Origin: Ochromonas danica
Lineage: Eukaryota; Sar; Chrysophyceae; Chromulinales; Chromulinaceae
Direction of reading: 5' to 3'
Length of the DNA: 64,000 bases
Assembly (NCBI GenBank): GCA_015146655.1
Contig: VKHL01000027.1
Span: forward strand, 178,213 to 242,212
Below are positions 30,161 to 40,925 of this stretch, piece after piece. A program made the position numbers and the translations under genes. How positions within the stretch are numbered: the first letter of the stretch is position 1; every line of letters begins with the position of its first letter. The notes under the pieces are model-generated. The model did no database searches, was not told the DNA's origin, and was given only the letters and a program-made list of their open reading frames with translations.

Positions 30161-32134
30161 CTAAAGCTCACTTGCTAGAGAGTGATTCATTGGGTTGTTA
30201 GTTTGTTCCAAATCCGCTGATTGGCCAGACTTGCGGTCAAGCGTGCTCAGTGTCAGTTCTGGTACTTGCACGATCTCATCAAGAGGCTTGTCGACTTGTT
30301 CCACTTCCCAATCTCTGATACTCCACACAATAACAGCGCCAATAATAATGGCCAAAATCATAGCAGCCAAGCTGCTAATAACTTTCAATGCTCTAGAGGA
30401 GCTGGTTCCGGAAATCATATCAAACAGCAAATCTACCACCACTTCCCACACCCAACCTAAAGCCAATCTATTACCAAGCATTCAGTTTAGACCAAGATCG
30501 TGTATGAAATGTTACTATTGTCTTCATACCTGAAGGCCACAAAGGAAACGGAACACCTCTGCAAGCCGTGAGTGAGAAACCAAAGATGTATCTTGTTCAA
30601 GCAAGCTGCAATGCACAACACCACAGAAGCCAGCATTAAATACAAGATATTCTCAGCGAACTCAAGGCAGGATAACAACTCACTGGGTGAAGCAGAAGCC
30701 TCCTCTGGATCGGCCGCCTTACGCTTCTCTTCCACTCGCTTTTGCCGCTTTTCTAGTTGAATGATCCTGCTAGCCAGGACATATGGACCAACCCGCGACA
30801 ACAGAACAGCTACAACAGTAACACCAATGAAGTTGTTCTGTGCTCCAGAACCTAAGATATGCTGTGACAAGTCCATACATAGAATCAATTACACTACGAG
30901 GGATCAACAAGGCAAGATGGAAAGAAAGGTCATACCGCAATGTTGTCCACAATCAAAAGAAACCATGCTAGTCCACAAAAGCATCTGCAAACACATCCAT
31001 CCACACAGTGAGGTGATAACGCCATAACAATAGCTACCAGTAGAGAAGTTCTTCCTACCCGTAGAAACTATGTCGAAGGTGGATGCTGCTATCATGAACT
31101 AAGTCCTTCTCTTGTTCATCCGTGGTCTTTTCTGCTTGCTCGTCTCCTTTCTTCTCCTCTTCGTGGCCGTGATGACTCTCCTCTTCTATCGCATGAAAGG
31201 TGATCCCCAAATGACTTTCCAGCACCAAGATCAGTCCCACAACTCCACTACAAACCCACACATAGAGATAGCAGTACTGACTACGACCTAAAGGTTCATC
31301 AGGATCATAATCAGCTTCATAGGAGTAGAGATAACTCTCTGGATTGATGTAAGTAAATCCGATTGAGGCCGAGCCCAAGGACAATAACGCAGTGATGACA
31401 TAGGCAAGACTGAGGGCAAAGGCATCGACATCAAACTCGATTTGTTCTTCTTGTTCGTGCATGGATAGGTGATACTTCTGATCCATGAGCCGCGCACTCC
31501 CTCGGATGACTGCCAAATAGAAGAAAATGAAGGCAAGCCACATAGCAAAAGCGGGGCCAAACCCGTAATCACCATAGATCAAGTCTAAAATAAGCTGGAT
31601 GAGGAAGTCTTTGAAAAGAAATCCAGACAGTTCTGCGAAGAAATGCTTCACCGCAAAGGACACTTTGTTGCGGACGAGCCATGCTGAGACTGACGAAGAA
31701 GACGAAGAAGAAGAGGATGAAGTGGGAGCAGAGCTCTCATGAACACTATGCTGTTTTTCACCTTTTCCGTGTTCATGTCCATGAACATGTTCATGTCCTT
31801 GGTGATCTTTCTCATGGTGCTTTTCCAACTCCGCTCGCACAATGGACCAGGTGATGTACTTCCCCAGCACATAAAACAGCACCGCTACCATTAGCACCAA
31901 GCCTAGCTCAACAGTACGAGAGCTGTGATGACTGTGGCGCCTGTGCTTGCCACTATCGGCAATAAAGTTAAGTATAGTCACAATAAAGACAGCCACACTT
32001 GCCGCCAAGAAGTTGGGCACAGCAGCTTGCGCAGTATCAAAAGCACATTTCTTGACAATGTCAGCACGATGAGCCTCTTCCTCCTCACTTTCTTTAGGAA
32101 CACACCCCAATCTTCGACCTATCGCCAGGCACAT
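30161..32134 (-). CDS. polytopic membrane protein with His-rich loop (four exons)
   Basis: Exons 31059-32134, 30936-30984, 30557-30861 and 30161-30467 join in phase to 578 residues; all introns are GT-AG. ATG 32134 begins MCLAIGRRLG. I do not recognise the family. There are about nine to ten hydrophobic segments. The tiny second exon (49 bp) encodes the membrane stretch GLAWFLLIVDNIA. Between the second and third segments lies a loop rich in His (HHEKDHQGHEHVHGHEHGKG), and a second loop has HHGHEEEKKGDE. His-rich loops are common in zinc or other metal transporters, but no ZIP or CDF signature is visible. The C-terminus is cytosolic-looking. Metal transport is only a guess. Confidence 0.75.
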
Positions 32135-32455
32135 GGTTAACTACTTCTCCACCTCTTGGAATATGAACGGCGAACTCTGAACTGCTCCCTTCTGTGGATT
32201 TGGTTGGAACGAAATTTTGGCGTTCTCCCACATGCTGTATGGAAGTTAGGGCTTGATCTCCAGACAGCCAAAATCTAGATGCCCTCTCTCTCTCTCTCAA
32301 GACAAAACAACCTTTCTTCTTCTAGTCTACCACAATATCAAATAGTGTGTCTTATCTCCACAGTCATATCATCATTAGGTGAAACATCGATGATTCACTC
32401 ATTTTCTTTCTTTGGTGATGTTCAGGTTATTACACATTACATTTGATCAGCTAAT
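32135..32455. other. intergenic spacer
   Basis: The upstream region of the membrane-protein gene, with a (CT)n run at 32285-32299. No gene is seen. Confidence 0.5.
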
Positions 32456-33298
32456 CTATGCTCTGGCAGCTTCATAATCAATCAATCGCTTCATCAAATC
32501 CTTCTTCTGACCTTGTGTATCCAAACCCCGTTCTTTCAAATGATCTTTCAAAGCATCTCCGTTCATCTTCTTGATATCCATAGCCTTGAGCTTGGGAATG
32601 CCACCATCAGCTGCAGCTTCGGCCTCTTCCTTTTCCAGCGCAGCCTTCTTCTTGGCAATGGAAGGAGGGACGGCACCAGGAGGGACCTTAGGACCTTTTT
32701 CATCCTCGCTTTCATCGTCACTACCAGACTCATTATCGCTATCCACGCCGTTCTCCGTCCAGCCTGGAGGGCGACCCTCGGCTTCTCTCTTCTTAGCTGC
32801 TGCCTCTCTGCGCGCACGCACAAGAGCCAGCTGAGCAAGCTCTCGCTTGGCCTGTTCAGTTTCACCAGCCATGTGCCTACGTTGATAATCCTCCTTGGCT
32901 TTGGCCGCGGCAAGTGCCTCGCGCTCCTTGCGATTCATCCCTGCCTCAGGATTGCTGGCATCCAAAGGCTTCGGGGCACGATTAGGATTACTGATCGTTA
33001 AGCCTGCCACCCCTGCAGTCGCATCCTCTTCACCTGCTCCAGCAGCTCTACCAGCCGCGGCGGCAGCACCTCCCGCTTTCCTTTCAAAGGCGAAGACAGT
33101 CTCTCCACCCTTCTGGTGCTCTTCTCCTTCTTCCTCCTCCTCCTCCTCATCGTCATCATCAGCATGTGCTCTTTCTTTGCCTCCTACTTCACGCTCTCTC
33201 TTCTCAAGCTCTTCAATATTGGCAATGTACATCTTCTGGCCAGCACCTCGTCCTCCTCCACGTCCACCACCTTTGCCTTTTCCACGATCACGTCCCAT
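32456..33298 (-). CDS. PDAP1-like (28-kDa heat- and acid-stable phosphoprotein family) protein with SAP domain
   Basis: 280 residues from ATG 33298 (MGRDRGKGKGGGRGGGRG). A Gly/Arg-rich start leads into KMYIANIEELEKRERE and an acidic run. The central block NRKEREALAAAKAKEDYQRRHMAGETEQAKRELAQLALVR resembles the PDAP1/HASPP28 core, where the equivalent reads like ERE-IE-Q-AK-R-LK-H-AGKTEQA-ADLARLAIIR. The last ~40 residues (LKAMDIKKMNGDALKDHLKERGLD, then GQKKDLMKRLIDY) form a SAP helix-extension-helix, a DNA/RNA-binding module that I do not expect in animal PDAP1. Inferred role: nucleic-acid-associated, probably translation or chromatin. It is head-to-head with the FOR20-like gene. Confidence 0.7.
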   Translation of the reverse strand: MGRDRGKGKGGGRGGGRGAGQKMYIANIEELEKREREVGGKERAHADDDDEEEEEEEGEEHQKGGETVFAFERKAGGAAAAAGRAAGAGEEDATAGVAGLTISNPNRAPKPLDASNPEAGMNRKEREALAAAKAKEDYQRRHMAGETEQAKRELAQLALVRARREAAAKKREAEGRPPGWTENGVDSDNESGSDDESEDEKGPKVPPGAVPPSIAKKKAALEKEEAEAAADGGIPKLKAMDIKKMNGDALKDHLKERGLDTQGQKKDLMKRLIDYEAARA

Positions 33299-33501
33299 AA
33301 TTAAAGACAATAAAAGATGCTATCAAAGAGCAAGTATAAAATAAAGCAGGTGATAGGTGCTCACGGAGGAGAATACGATTGAAAGCAATTGTCCACCAGA
33401 CCAGCAACAGCAGCACCAGCACGGAGCAGACAACACGACGCCGCCAAACACGCGGCCAGGATTGGCGGGAAGGAGCCAAAACCCCAAACCGGGTGTGCTT
33501 C

Positions 33502-33520
33502 CCACGCACGACAATAACTG
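33502..33520 (+). promoter_or_regulatory. recurrent CGCAT...AATAATA element
   Basis: Reads CCACGCACGACAATAACTG, 45 bp upstream of the FOR20-like ATG in the shared PDAP1/FOR20 promoter. Confidence 0.4.
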
Positions 33521-33565
33521 TGAACAATCCATCAGAATTGGTTTGAAAATCAAAGAGAAGTAAGT

Positions 33566-34078
33566 ATGGCAAATAAAGATGAAAATTATAGCTCTGATGA
33601 TCTTCTCTCAGCAGTAGAAAGCTCTCTTCAACGAAGTGGAGCCTATCGTAAGATCAAAGGACAGATTCGAGCACATGTCTATCATGCCCTGGAAGACAAG
33701 ACTGTCTCTCTGCCAGACAAACCACCAGATGTCTTCCTGGCTGCTGAACTGGTCAAAGATTTCTTGACGAGGTTTAACTTAGGTAACACATGCAGTGTCT
33801 TCTGTGAGGAGATGGGTCAACCAGAGGAAATGGCAGTGGATAGAGAGCTGCTCGGTGAGGAACTGGGTGTGTCCACAGTGGGCAGCGACGACAACATGCC
33901 GCTCCTACTCCTCCTTATTCAGCATATGAAGAACCAAAAAATCGAATTTTTGAGGCAGGTGCAGAGCTCGATGACTGTGGAGCCGCCAGGTGAAGAGGAA
34001 GACTGTCTCTCCCAAGGTGGCCATCAACATGGCGCACATGCAGAAGATCAAAGCCAGCCTACGAACTACGACAGCTGA
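33566..34078 (+). CDS. FOR20/CEP20-like (FOP N-terminal/LisH family) centriolar protein
   Basis: 170 residues in one exon from ATG 33566. Residues about 10-110 match the FOP/FOR20 N-terminal dimerisation and LisH region: LLSAVESSLQRSGAYRKIKGQIRAHVYHAL, then LAAELVKDFLTRFNLGNTCSVFCEEMG, then VDRELLGEELG. Family members sit at centrioles/basal bodies and are needed for ciliogenesis. The last ~45 residues are acidic and polar. Together with the TTLL9-like gene 5 kb away this points to a flagellated cell stage. The length fits FOR20 (about 170-180). Confidence 0.75.
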   Translation: MANKDENYSSDDLLSAVESSLQRSGAYRKIKGQIRAHVYHALEDKTVSLPDKPPDVFLAAELVKDFLTRFNLGNTCSVFCEEMGQPEEMAVDRELLGEELGVSTVGSDDNMPLLLLLIQHMKNQKIEFLRQVQSSMTVEPPGEEEDCLSQGGHQHGAHAEDQSQPTNYDS

Positions 34079-34480
34079 TGACGCACGTTGTTCGAAGTGA
34101 AGACACCAGACATACTGCAAGAGGGCCCCAGGACCTGACAGATAGAAGCCTATACAAACAATTCTTGCTCTCCATCTGCTTCAAAGAATACCTTAGAGCG
34201 ACTTTTGTTTAACGGCGTGAGTGATCGTAAGCACTTGTTTTCATCCAAATAATCTTCTTTCCTCCAGCTATCGCTTGTTCCGACCACTCACACTTGACCC
34301 ACCATGCTCACTGCTTCTCTTGCACGGAGTGAATAGCAAAGGAAGAGCTCAATTTCTCAATATGAACGAGTGAAGGAAGGATCATTCGAGAAAATTCCAC
34401 CACAAAGGGGTTGACCACACCAACCAATTCCAGTCTTATTCACAATTTACACAAAGCAGACCATCCCCATCACTGGCACC
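34079..34480. other. intergenic between convergent genes
   Basis: 3' flanks of the FOR20-like and acylphosphatase-like genes. No RNA gene or repeat is recognised. Confidence 0.5.
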
Positions 34481-35035
34481 TCAGAGTTCGCTGAATGATG
34501 AATCCTGCGCCACCTGAGGGTTATGATCCTTGGAAGCATACTGCGGACATTGGTGGGGTGGATCCAAGAAGCAGGTGTCTCTCTGCTGATCCAGCACCTT
34601 GAAATAGGAGAAGTGCAGGCGAATCTTGGTATCCGGGTAGACCTACCACAGCGACACAAACACAGCCATCCTTCAGCATTAAGATAATCAAGGAGATGCG
34701 TTAGATAGTGAAGTAAGGCATACCAGAATATCTGCTTTCTGGATCTTCGGGTGCAGACTGGCCAGCTTCTCCTGCACTACCTTCCCTCTGGCCTTGGAAC
34801 ACCGAAACTCACCCACTGCAGTACCTTTAATAGTCAATTGAACCCAACCAAAGCAAGCATAGTTGTCAGCTTCGTTTTGGATGAGATCCAGGACTTCCTG
34901 GTCCAGTCCCTGCCCGAAGAGTTCGAAACGAAAGCCATGGAAGCGATCAGTCATTTTCCAGCCCTGTGCTGGCTGACATCTTATTCTTATAATAAGACAC
35001 AGGGATAACAATAAAAATAACCCACTAATATACAT
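34481..35035 (-). CDS. secreted acylphosphatase-like protein, probably non-catalytic
   Basis: Exons 34724-35035 and 34481-34642 (81-bp GT-AG intron) give 157 residues from ATG 35035. Residues 1-22 (MYISGLFLLLSLCLIIRIRC) are a signal peptide or anchor. The body begins FRFELFGQGLDQEVLDLI, then ACFGWVQLTIKGTAVGEFRC, which resembles the acylphosphatase fold (GRVQGVGFR ... GWVRN--DGTV-GE). The catalytic Arg loop GVxFR is absent and the Asn of the GWVxN motif is Gln, so activity is unlikely. The C-terminus ends in a polar tail with FLDPPHQCPQ. Acylphosphatase-like homology is moderate; a distinct small secreted family remains possible. Confidence 0.55.
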
Positions 35036-35101
35036 GATACTCTACTGTTTCTTTGTTTGTCCAAATTTGTTCACATTTCACTTCCCAACGCAATAGTAAC
35101 T

Positions 35102-35120
35102 CTACGCATCGTAACAATAC
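35102..35120 (+). promoter_or_regulatory. recurrent CGCAT...AATAATA element
   Basis: Reads CTACGCATCGTAACAATAC, 67 bp upstream of the acylphosphatase-like ATG, in the opposite orientation to that gene. Confidence 0.45.
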
Positions 35121-35231
35121 TACTCTGACACACTTTGTATATGGTGGAATTACCTAACAGGACCTTGAATTAGTCCACACAGGTTTGTCTACTACACTAC
35201 ACACTTCTCTCCCTATAGCAAGTATGTTAAC

Positions 35232-36083
35232 TTATTTCATGATACGGTTTGCTACATGGCCAGTTTCATCAATTGGCTCTTTCCCTTCTTGCATTACTAG
35301 ACTATCTTGTAATGGTGGCAACACTCCACATTTTACAATGCGCACCTCGCCTTCGACCTTCCCAGTCTTTGACCCCATAGCTTCAATCTTTCTCACAGTG
35401 TCAAGCCCATACAGTACTTGACCAAACACCACATGACGACCATCCAACCATGGTGTAGGAGCTACACAAATAAAGAACTGCGAACTATTGGTGTCAGGCC
35501 CACGATTAGCCATGCTTAGCACTCCCACACCAGTATGTTTTAACTTGAAAGACTCATCAGGGAAGCGTGGACCAAAGATGCTCTCCCCTCCAGTGCCATC
35601 ACCACGAGTGAAGTCACCTGACTGCAACATAAAGTCTGGAATCACTCGATGAAACTTGCACTTCTCATAACTCAACGTCTTCCCCGTAATAGCAGATTTT
35701 CGATCTCCTTGACAAAGAGAACGAAAGTTTTCAACTGTCTTAGGACAGGTTTCCCCATAGAGACCAATAACGATACGACTGGGTGTGGATTGCTCCTTGT
35801 CGAAGGCAATGTCGAAGAAAACACGATCGGTCACCTTGGCTTGGAGGTCTGCAAGATCAGCTGAAACTGCAGCTTGAGTCTGCTCTTGTTTAGCTAAGAT
35901 GATAGAGATACCATAGCCCACGGCACCTCCGGCTACCAACCAGGTTAGTACATGCATTGAGGTCCGCACAAATTGTGATCCAGTCATCTTTGGAGGATTG
36001 CTTTGCGTACAAAGATTACGCAAGGCTAAAGAAGATGTTCCCTTTACGGGAAACTTCCTCATCGCCATTGTCGCCAACATCAT
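35232..36083 (-). CDS. cyclophilin-type peptidyl-prolyl isomerase, membrane-anchored, likely mitochondrial
   Basis: 283 residues in one exon from ATG 36083. The N-terminus is basic and hydroxylated ([23 protein letters not shown]), like a mitochondrial presequence, followed by a membrane helix ([17 protein letters not shown]). The cyclophilin domain fills about 88-260. It keeps the active-site residues: [15 protein letters not shown] (Arg, Phe, Met, Gln), SSQFFICV (Phe), and [10 protein letters not shown] (Trp, Leu, His). It should therefore be active in cis-trans proline isomerisation. A short tail of about 30 polar residues follows. A plastid or ER location cannot be excluded. Confidence 0.9.
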   Translation of the reverse strand: MMLATMAMRKFPVKGTSSLALRNLCTQSNPPKMTGSQFVRTSMHVLTWLVAGGAVGYGISIILAKQEQTQAAVSADLADLQAKVTDRVFFDIAFDKEQSTPSRIVIGLYGETCPKTVENFRSLCQGDRKSAITGKTLSYEKCKFHRVIPDFMLQSGDFTRGDGTGGESIFGPRFPDESFKLKHTGVGVLSMANRGPDTNSSQFFICVAPTPWLDGRHVVFGQVLYGLDTVRKIEAMGSKTGKVEGEVRIVKCGVLPPLQDSLVMQEGKEPIDETGHVANRIMK

Positions 36084-36161
36084 TGATCCTGCACGAGTTT
36101 TGTTTTGTTTGACACTACGACTACCTTTTCAAGCAGTTGATGAGCTGTGACAGAGGTCACC

Positions 36162-36180
36162 CTGCGCATCGTAATAATAA
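36162..36180 (+). promoter_or_regulatory. recurrent CGCAT...AATAATA element
   Basis: Reads CTGCGCATCGTAATAATAA, 79 bp upstream of the cyclophilin ATG, in opposite orientation to the gene. Confidence 0.5.
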
Positions 36181-36366
36181 ACGACATTGGATTATCTTGA
36201 CTAGACTCCGTCTATTCTACAGTACAGTACTTGTACACAGTAACAACAAGCTTGTTTTCTATAACCAAGTTACAGATTAAAGACAAAAACGTTGTCCTAG
36301 AACTACTCGTATCTCTTTCGGTCTGTTCAAACGGCGAATGAACATGAGTAAACGTGAAAACAAAAA

Positions 36367-38050
36367 CTAACTACTGGAGTTGGCATTCGCATTGGCTGCT
36401 CGTTGACGATGGGAATAGACCAATCCCCAAAAAGACTCTAATCGGCTCACAACCCAAGGAGCCAACGGTTCAACAACTTCAGGCTGTCGAGGTAATGTGC
36501 GGTAATGCCTTGTCCATCCAACATCCAGGCTGGGAAGGTTTGGAGGAATGCCGTTGTGCAGGGTACCCAGTGTCGAATCAAAGACAGTTAAGGGACCCAG
36601 TCGAACAACAGGAGCACACTGTTTATCAGCTTCTCTATATCATAACCATATCACAAGTAGATTTCCAGCATAGCCATGAGGTACATTTTAGTCAACAAAT
36701 TGTATTGGTCCATACTCACCTGTGATATCCTAACGGCCATTGAATATAACGTATGCCATCGAGCTCTAGGTCGATAGGTACGTGTGTATGACCAAAGAGA
36801 TGCAAGGTAGACCCCAGTCGACGAATCTGCTCCTCCAGTACATCACTTCCCACTACCTTGCTCAACAGAGGCTCCATGAGAAACCTCTTTTCGGGACAGA
36901 GTTCTTGTCGTGGCAGAAAGTGTGAGAAGGATATAACCGTTGTTGTTCCATTAGCATCGCCATATAAACGCCCATCGTCGCGGCTCTTCTTCTTCTGACA
37001 AAAGGTCTGCAGGAAAGGCTCGTTCAACAATGAGAAAGCATGAGCGAGGCGACTATCATTTCTCTCATTTCTGATAAAATCATCTTGATCAATGAGATCA
37101 TTAGGCCAAGAGCACATGAGATTATCTCCCCATTTCCGTTTGAACGGGATGACCTCCTCCACTTCCAAAAACGCTTCATTTGTGAGCTCCGCCTCTTTGT
37201 CCCACGAAGAATGATACCAAGCGTACAGTGGGACTATCGCAAGATTTTGCAGCGGGGCATAATTTAAGAGCACTGGACCTGTATAAACACCACAATTTTG
37301 GGCCAATTCCAGCACTTCTTTCATCTTAACCACGCTATCCTCTGCCATACGATTCTCACCTCTTAGCTCAGGGGTCATTGCTGAACCTCCAGCAGCAGTG
37401 CCTCTTCTCCACAATTCATGATTACCAGGCAAGAAACAAACTAAATCATAGACCTTCTTGACCTCCAGGAAGATTTGATCAATACGATCAATCTCGGAGC
37501 CCACATCGCCAGGGATGATCAGCACTGAGTAGTAGGGAGTGTCCTCTCTTTGGTGAAGAGAAGCTCTCTGGACACAATGTTCTTTAACCCATTTCTGATT
37601 CCTCTCCGAGTCGGCGTGGAGGTCACTATGGTATGGTCAACATATTCTGGTATTAGAGTTTATCTGGAGAGGAAAAGGATTTGATAGTGGGGGAGGGGAT
37701 TGGATGAACTTTTACCTGAGGCAAAATACCTTCACGGGTCTTCCATGAGTGGAGATCTGCAGGTGAAGTCATGACAGTAGAGTATGTGAGATGTGATGGA
37801 TTGGTTCAACCAGAAAGTGCTGACAGCAGAACATGTGCAGCAAGACATTTCTTACCTCTGAACTGACAAGGTCAATCGTAGATAGAGAAGGAGGTAAGGA
37901 CATGCTGACTTGTTGGCTGTCTTCCAACATCATCTGGTGGTAGTTGTGTTGACGTCTCTGTTGTGCACGACAGCGAATTACGAGATAAGATGATTGACTA
38001 GATGAAACAAGCAGAAGATATAACTTACCCACTTCACTGCTTTCCTCCAT
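36367..38050 (-). CDS. calcineurin-like metallophosphoesterase (four exons)
   Basis: Exons 37856-38050, 37716-37756, 36720-37625 and 36367-36634 join in phase to 469 residues from ATG 38050. The dimetal phosphoesterase motifs are all present once spliced: SDLHAD (across the exon 2/3 junction), PGDVGSEID, GNHELW, FSHFLP and GHTHVP. The remainder has the layout of the plant/algal SDLH-type metallophosphoesterases. The first 65 residues are polar and non-conserved; the last 90 form a separate tail after WPLGYHR. Inferred role: metal-dependent phosphodiesterase or phosphatase; the substrate is unknown. It is head-to-head with TTLL9-like. Confidence 0.85.
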
Positions 38051-38155
38051 GCGAAAGAAATCTTAGGAAAAGTCAATAGAAATAGATAATAAAGCACACC
38101 AGACAAGCCAATCATGTTTCTTTTCGCTTTCTTTCTGTTCATCAACACCCCATTA

Positions 38156-38174
38156 CTATTGTTGTGATGCGTGG
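38156..38174 (-). promoter_or_regulatory. recurrent CGCAT...AATAATA element
   Basis: The minus strand reads CCACGCATCACAACAATAG, 106 bp upstream of the metallophosphoesterase ATG and 170 bp upstream of the divergent TTLL9-like ATG. Confidence 0.5.
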
Positions 38175-38343
38175 TATTTACCGGAAAGTTGCTATTGCGC
38201 AGGGATTGTCGGTTTTCGAACTGATTTTATCATCGTTTTTGTTGTTATTGTCTCAAATCCATTTCTCTTTTCATCATCTCCAAGAGACCAGCAACTCTGA
38301 TTATCAGTAGCATTTAAATAAAAGTGAGTTCTGTCCGACAAAA

Positions 38344-39797
38344 ATGATGAGAGGACAAGGTAGTGCGAAAAAGCTTGACCCACCAGGCAACAGACGCAAC
38401 AAATCCTCCGCCACGAGCAATTTGAACAATAGCAATCGAAATGGTGGAGGGGGAGGGGGTTCATCTTCCTCAGTTGTGCGCTATTTCACTACTTTCACTA
38501 ACACTATCGCGGATGTCCTTGCCTCGAGAGGATGGAAAGAAGTCGGCGAAGAAGAAGAATGGGATTTTGTCTGGGCAGATCGAGAATGGATTTATGCTGC
38601 CTTTGATAAGATGCATTTAGAGAACTGGCAGAGACTAAATCATTATCGTAATGGTCGCGAACTTTGTCGTAAGGATCTTATGGCGAAAAACATCAAACGT
38701 CGACGACGTCAACTGGAAAAGGAAGGCCGACTGGAAGAAGCCAATGGATACGATTTCATTCCCACCACTTTTGTCTTACCTAGAGAATATTCTATGTTTG
38801 TTGAAGAGTTCAAGAAAGTTGGAGGAGTATGGATCATGAAACCTATTGGATCAGCACAAGGCAAAGGTATCTTCCTCTTCACTCGTTTGAATGAGATCAG
38901 CGAGTGGAAGACTGATTTCAAAGCTTATAAACCTGGTCCCACTGCACCAAAAGGAGAAGATAATCGTGAAGTAGAAGCCTATGTTGTACAACGTTATCTT
39001 CAATATCCACTGCTAGTGGGAGGAAAGAAGTTTGACATGCGCCTCTATGCTCTTGTCACAACGTTCTCACCATTGAAAGTCTATCAATACAGACGAGGAT
39101 TTGCTCGATTTACAAACTCTCGTTATTCTTCTGACACACAAGATATCTATAATGGTTTCGTTCACCTCACTAATGTGGCCATACAGAAGACAGCAGAGAA
39201 TTATGATGAACGCACAGGAGGAAAGATGGAGTTGCAAGCCCTCAAACTCTTCTTGATGAGCAAGTATGGGATGGAACGTATTGATGCTTTGTTTTGGGAG
39301 GTAAGTCCATATGCTACTAATAGATGGATTGGTTTGGAAGGAAGGTGCAACCGCATTGACTTGTTGGTGTTGTTGTTGTGCTTCAGATTCAGATGATCAT
39401 CTTGCGCTCTCTATTAGCGGTGCAACCTATCATGATCAGTGATAAGCATTGCTTTGAACTCTATGGATACGACATTATTATCGATCAAGATCTCAAGCCA
39501 TGGTTATTAGAAGTGAACGCCTCGCCTTCCCTCACTGCCAACACTCGCGAGGACTACCTCATGAAGACAGAGATGCTACATGGAATGCTCGACATCGTTG
39601 ACATGGACGGGCAGCTACAAGGCGATGAAGAGCATGTTTCTGGATGGGATTTGGTTTATGACAATGGTTTCATAGAGATTGATCCCGATCAGTGCGGCTA
39701 TTCTACATTTCTTGGCACAGCTGTGCCGATGACAAGTCCTGCAATGAGAGACTACAACGGTGACGAAGAAGGAGACGAAGAAATGGGACAGAGATGA
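38344..39797 (+). CDS. TTLL9: tubulin tyrosine ligase-like polyglutamylase, TTLL9-like
   Basis: Exons 38344-39300 and 39387-39797 (86-bp intron, GTAAGT...CAG) give 455 residues. After a Gly/Ser-rich leader the TTL domain runs from about 42 to 420. Key parts: LNHYRNGRELCRKDLMAKNIKR, the ATP-grasp loop WIMKPIGSAQGKGIFLF, YVVQRYLQYPLLVGGKKFDMRLY, and the metal/ATP site LEVNASPSL. The HYRN-ELCRKDL and EEFKKVGG-WIMKP blocks point to the TTLL9 subgroup, which polyglutamylates axonemal tubulin. The length matches the family. Inferred location: cilium/basal body. It shares a promoter region with the divergent metallophosphoesterase. Confidence 0.9.
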
Positions 39798-39950
39798 AAG
39801 ACTAGACTAATCTAGACTAGACTAGGCTGTTTTATATCTCAACAATGGTATTTTAGAGGGATGATGACTTGTAAAAACATGTAACGACTATGACTGACTA
39901 TGCGGAGAGGTTGTTCATCGTTGTTATTTGTTACTATCAGCATTTCCCTC

Positions 39951-40775
39951 TCACTTTGTCTTTAGCTTATCTTCCATGGCCGCGGGGATGTTGTCAAGAC
40001 GTGGATCAAGAAACTTCTTTGCCAGTTCTTCCATTTCTTCAGGTGTTGCAACAATATCATCATAATACCCTTGATCATTTTCATCGTCACGAATAACAAT
40101 GAGATCGAGATCTGCGACCAGTCGCCCTTTGCCTTCATCCACCAAGTCCAACACTTCCTGCAGGCGATGACGAGGACCAGGATTCTCTGGTAGAGGTCCC
40201 AATGCGGTTTTAACATAAGCTAGCTCTCTAGGAATAATGATTCGTCTCTTCGTTCCCACTTGCATGGTGTGCAAGGCCTCGTCCATGGCTTGGATTAGCC
40301 GGCCATTGCCGTGTTTGTGGAGGAAAGGATGGTTGGGATTGTCAATGACTTCTAGAGAGCTCTGTGGCGATAGTTGATAATATAGGGTGTAGTAGAAGGA
40401 AATCAACTGACCATACTTGGGTGTAGGTCCTTCCCCTTGTTCGAGGTCGAAATAGATCAGACCGGATTTCGTCTGATACCCCGTCATTACTGCAGGGCTA
40501 TTGTTGCTGGAGTCAAGCGCTTGGACAAGAGGAATACTAGGTAGTTGTAAGGCAGTGGAGGCAATCGCCACTGCAGCCACTCGCTTTGCCCATTGCGTGA
40601 CAGTGTCGCCAAGAGACATTGTCTTCTTCTCCATCATCTCCAACCTTGATGATGATCTCCAAGCACTCGTTGCTAACCTTCTACCATCATTAATACGGAC
40701 TGTTTGAAGACAATATATACCAAGAAACTGCAACAATAGAAAGGCTATGGAAGGTAAGATCATCTTTTCTCTCAT
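39951..40775 (-). CDS. FKBP-type peptidyl-prolyl isomerase, thylakoid-lumen-targeted via a complex plastid
   Basis: 274 residues if ATG 40775 is used; an earlier in-frame ATG would extend it by about 20 residues before the same signal peptide. Residues 1-22 (MREKMILPSIAFLLLQFLGIYC) are a signal peptide, then a basic Ser-rich stretch (RRLATSAWRSSSRLEM), then KRVAAVAIASTALQLP...VQALD, which looks like a thylakoid-lumen signal with a KR pair. The order signal peptide - transit - lumen signal is that of complex plastids. The FKBP domain (about 135-240: LISFYYTLYYQ, LIQAMDEALHTMQVGTKRRIIIPRELAY) lacks several ligand-pocket aromatics, so isomerase activity is uncertain. It is divergent from ABC1K. 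Confidence 0.8.
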   Translation of the reverse strand: MREKMILPSIAFLLLQFLGIYCLQTVRINDGRRLATSAWRSSSRLEMMEKKTMSLGDTVTQWAKRVAAVAIASTALQLPSIPLVQALDSSNNSPAVMTGYQTKSGLIYFDLEQGEGPTPKYGQLISFYYTLYYQLSPQSSLEVIDNPNHPFLHKHGNGRLIQAMDEALHTMQVGTKRRIIIPRELAYVKTALGPLPENPGPRHRLQEVLDLVDEGKGRLVADLDLIVIRDDENDQGYYDDIVATPEEMEELAKKFLDPRLDNIPAAMEDKLKTK

Positions 40776-40849
40776 TGTTGCAAAATCCACAGCAAAAACA
40801 GCAGAACAGAGAACCCACATAGAAGAAGGTGTTAACATAACAGAATGCA

Positions 40850-40868
40850 CCACGCATCACAATAATAG
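40850..40868 (+). promoter_or_regulatory. recurrent CGCAT...AATAATA element (unit 1)
   Basis: Reads CCACGCATCACAATAATAG in the first tandem unit, 75 bp from the FKBP ATG and 147 bp from the ABC1K ATG. Confidence 0.5.
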
Positions 40869-40906
40869 TTAACCTGTGCATGAAGGTGTTAACATAACAG
40901 ATTACT

Positions 40907-40925
40907 CCGCGCACCACAATAATAG
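40907..40925 (+). promoter_or_regulatory. recurrent CGCAT...AATAATA element (unit 2)
   Basis: Reads CCGCGCACCACAATAATAG in the second tandem unit, 90 bp upstream of the ABC1K ATG. Confidence 0.5.
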
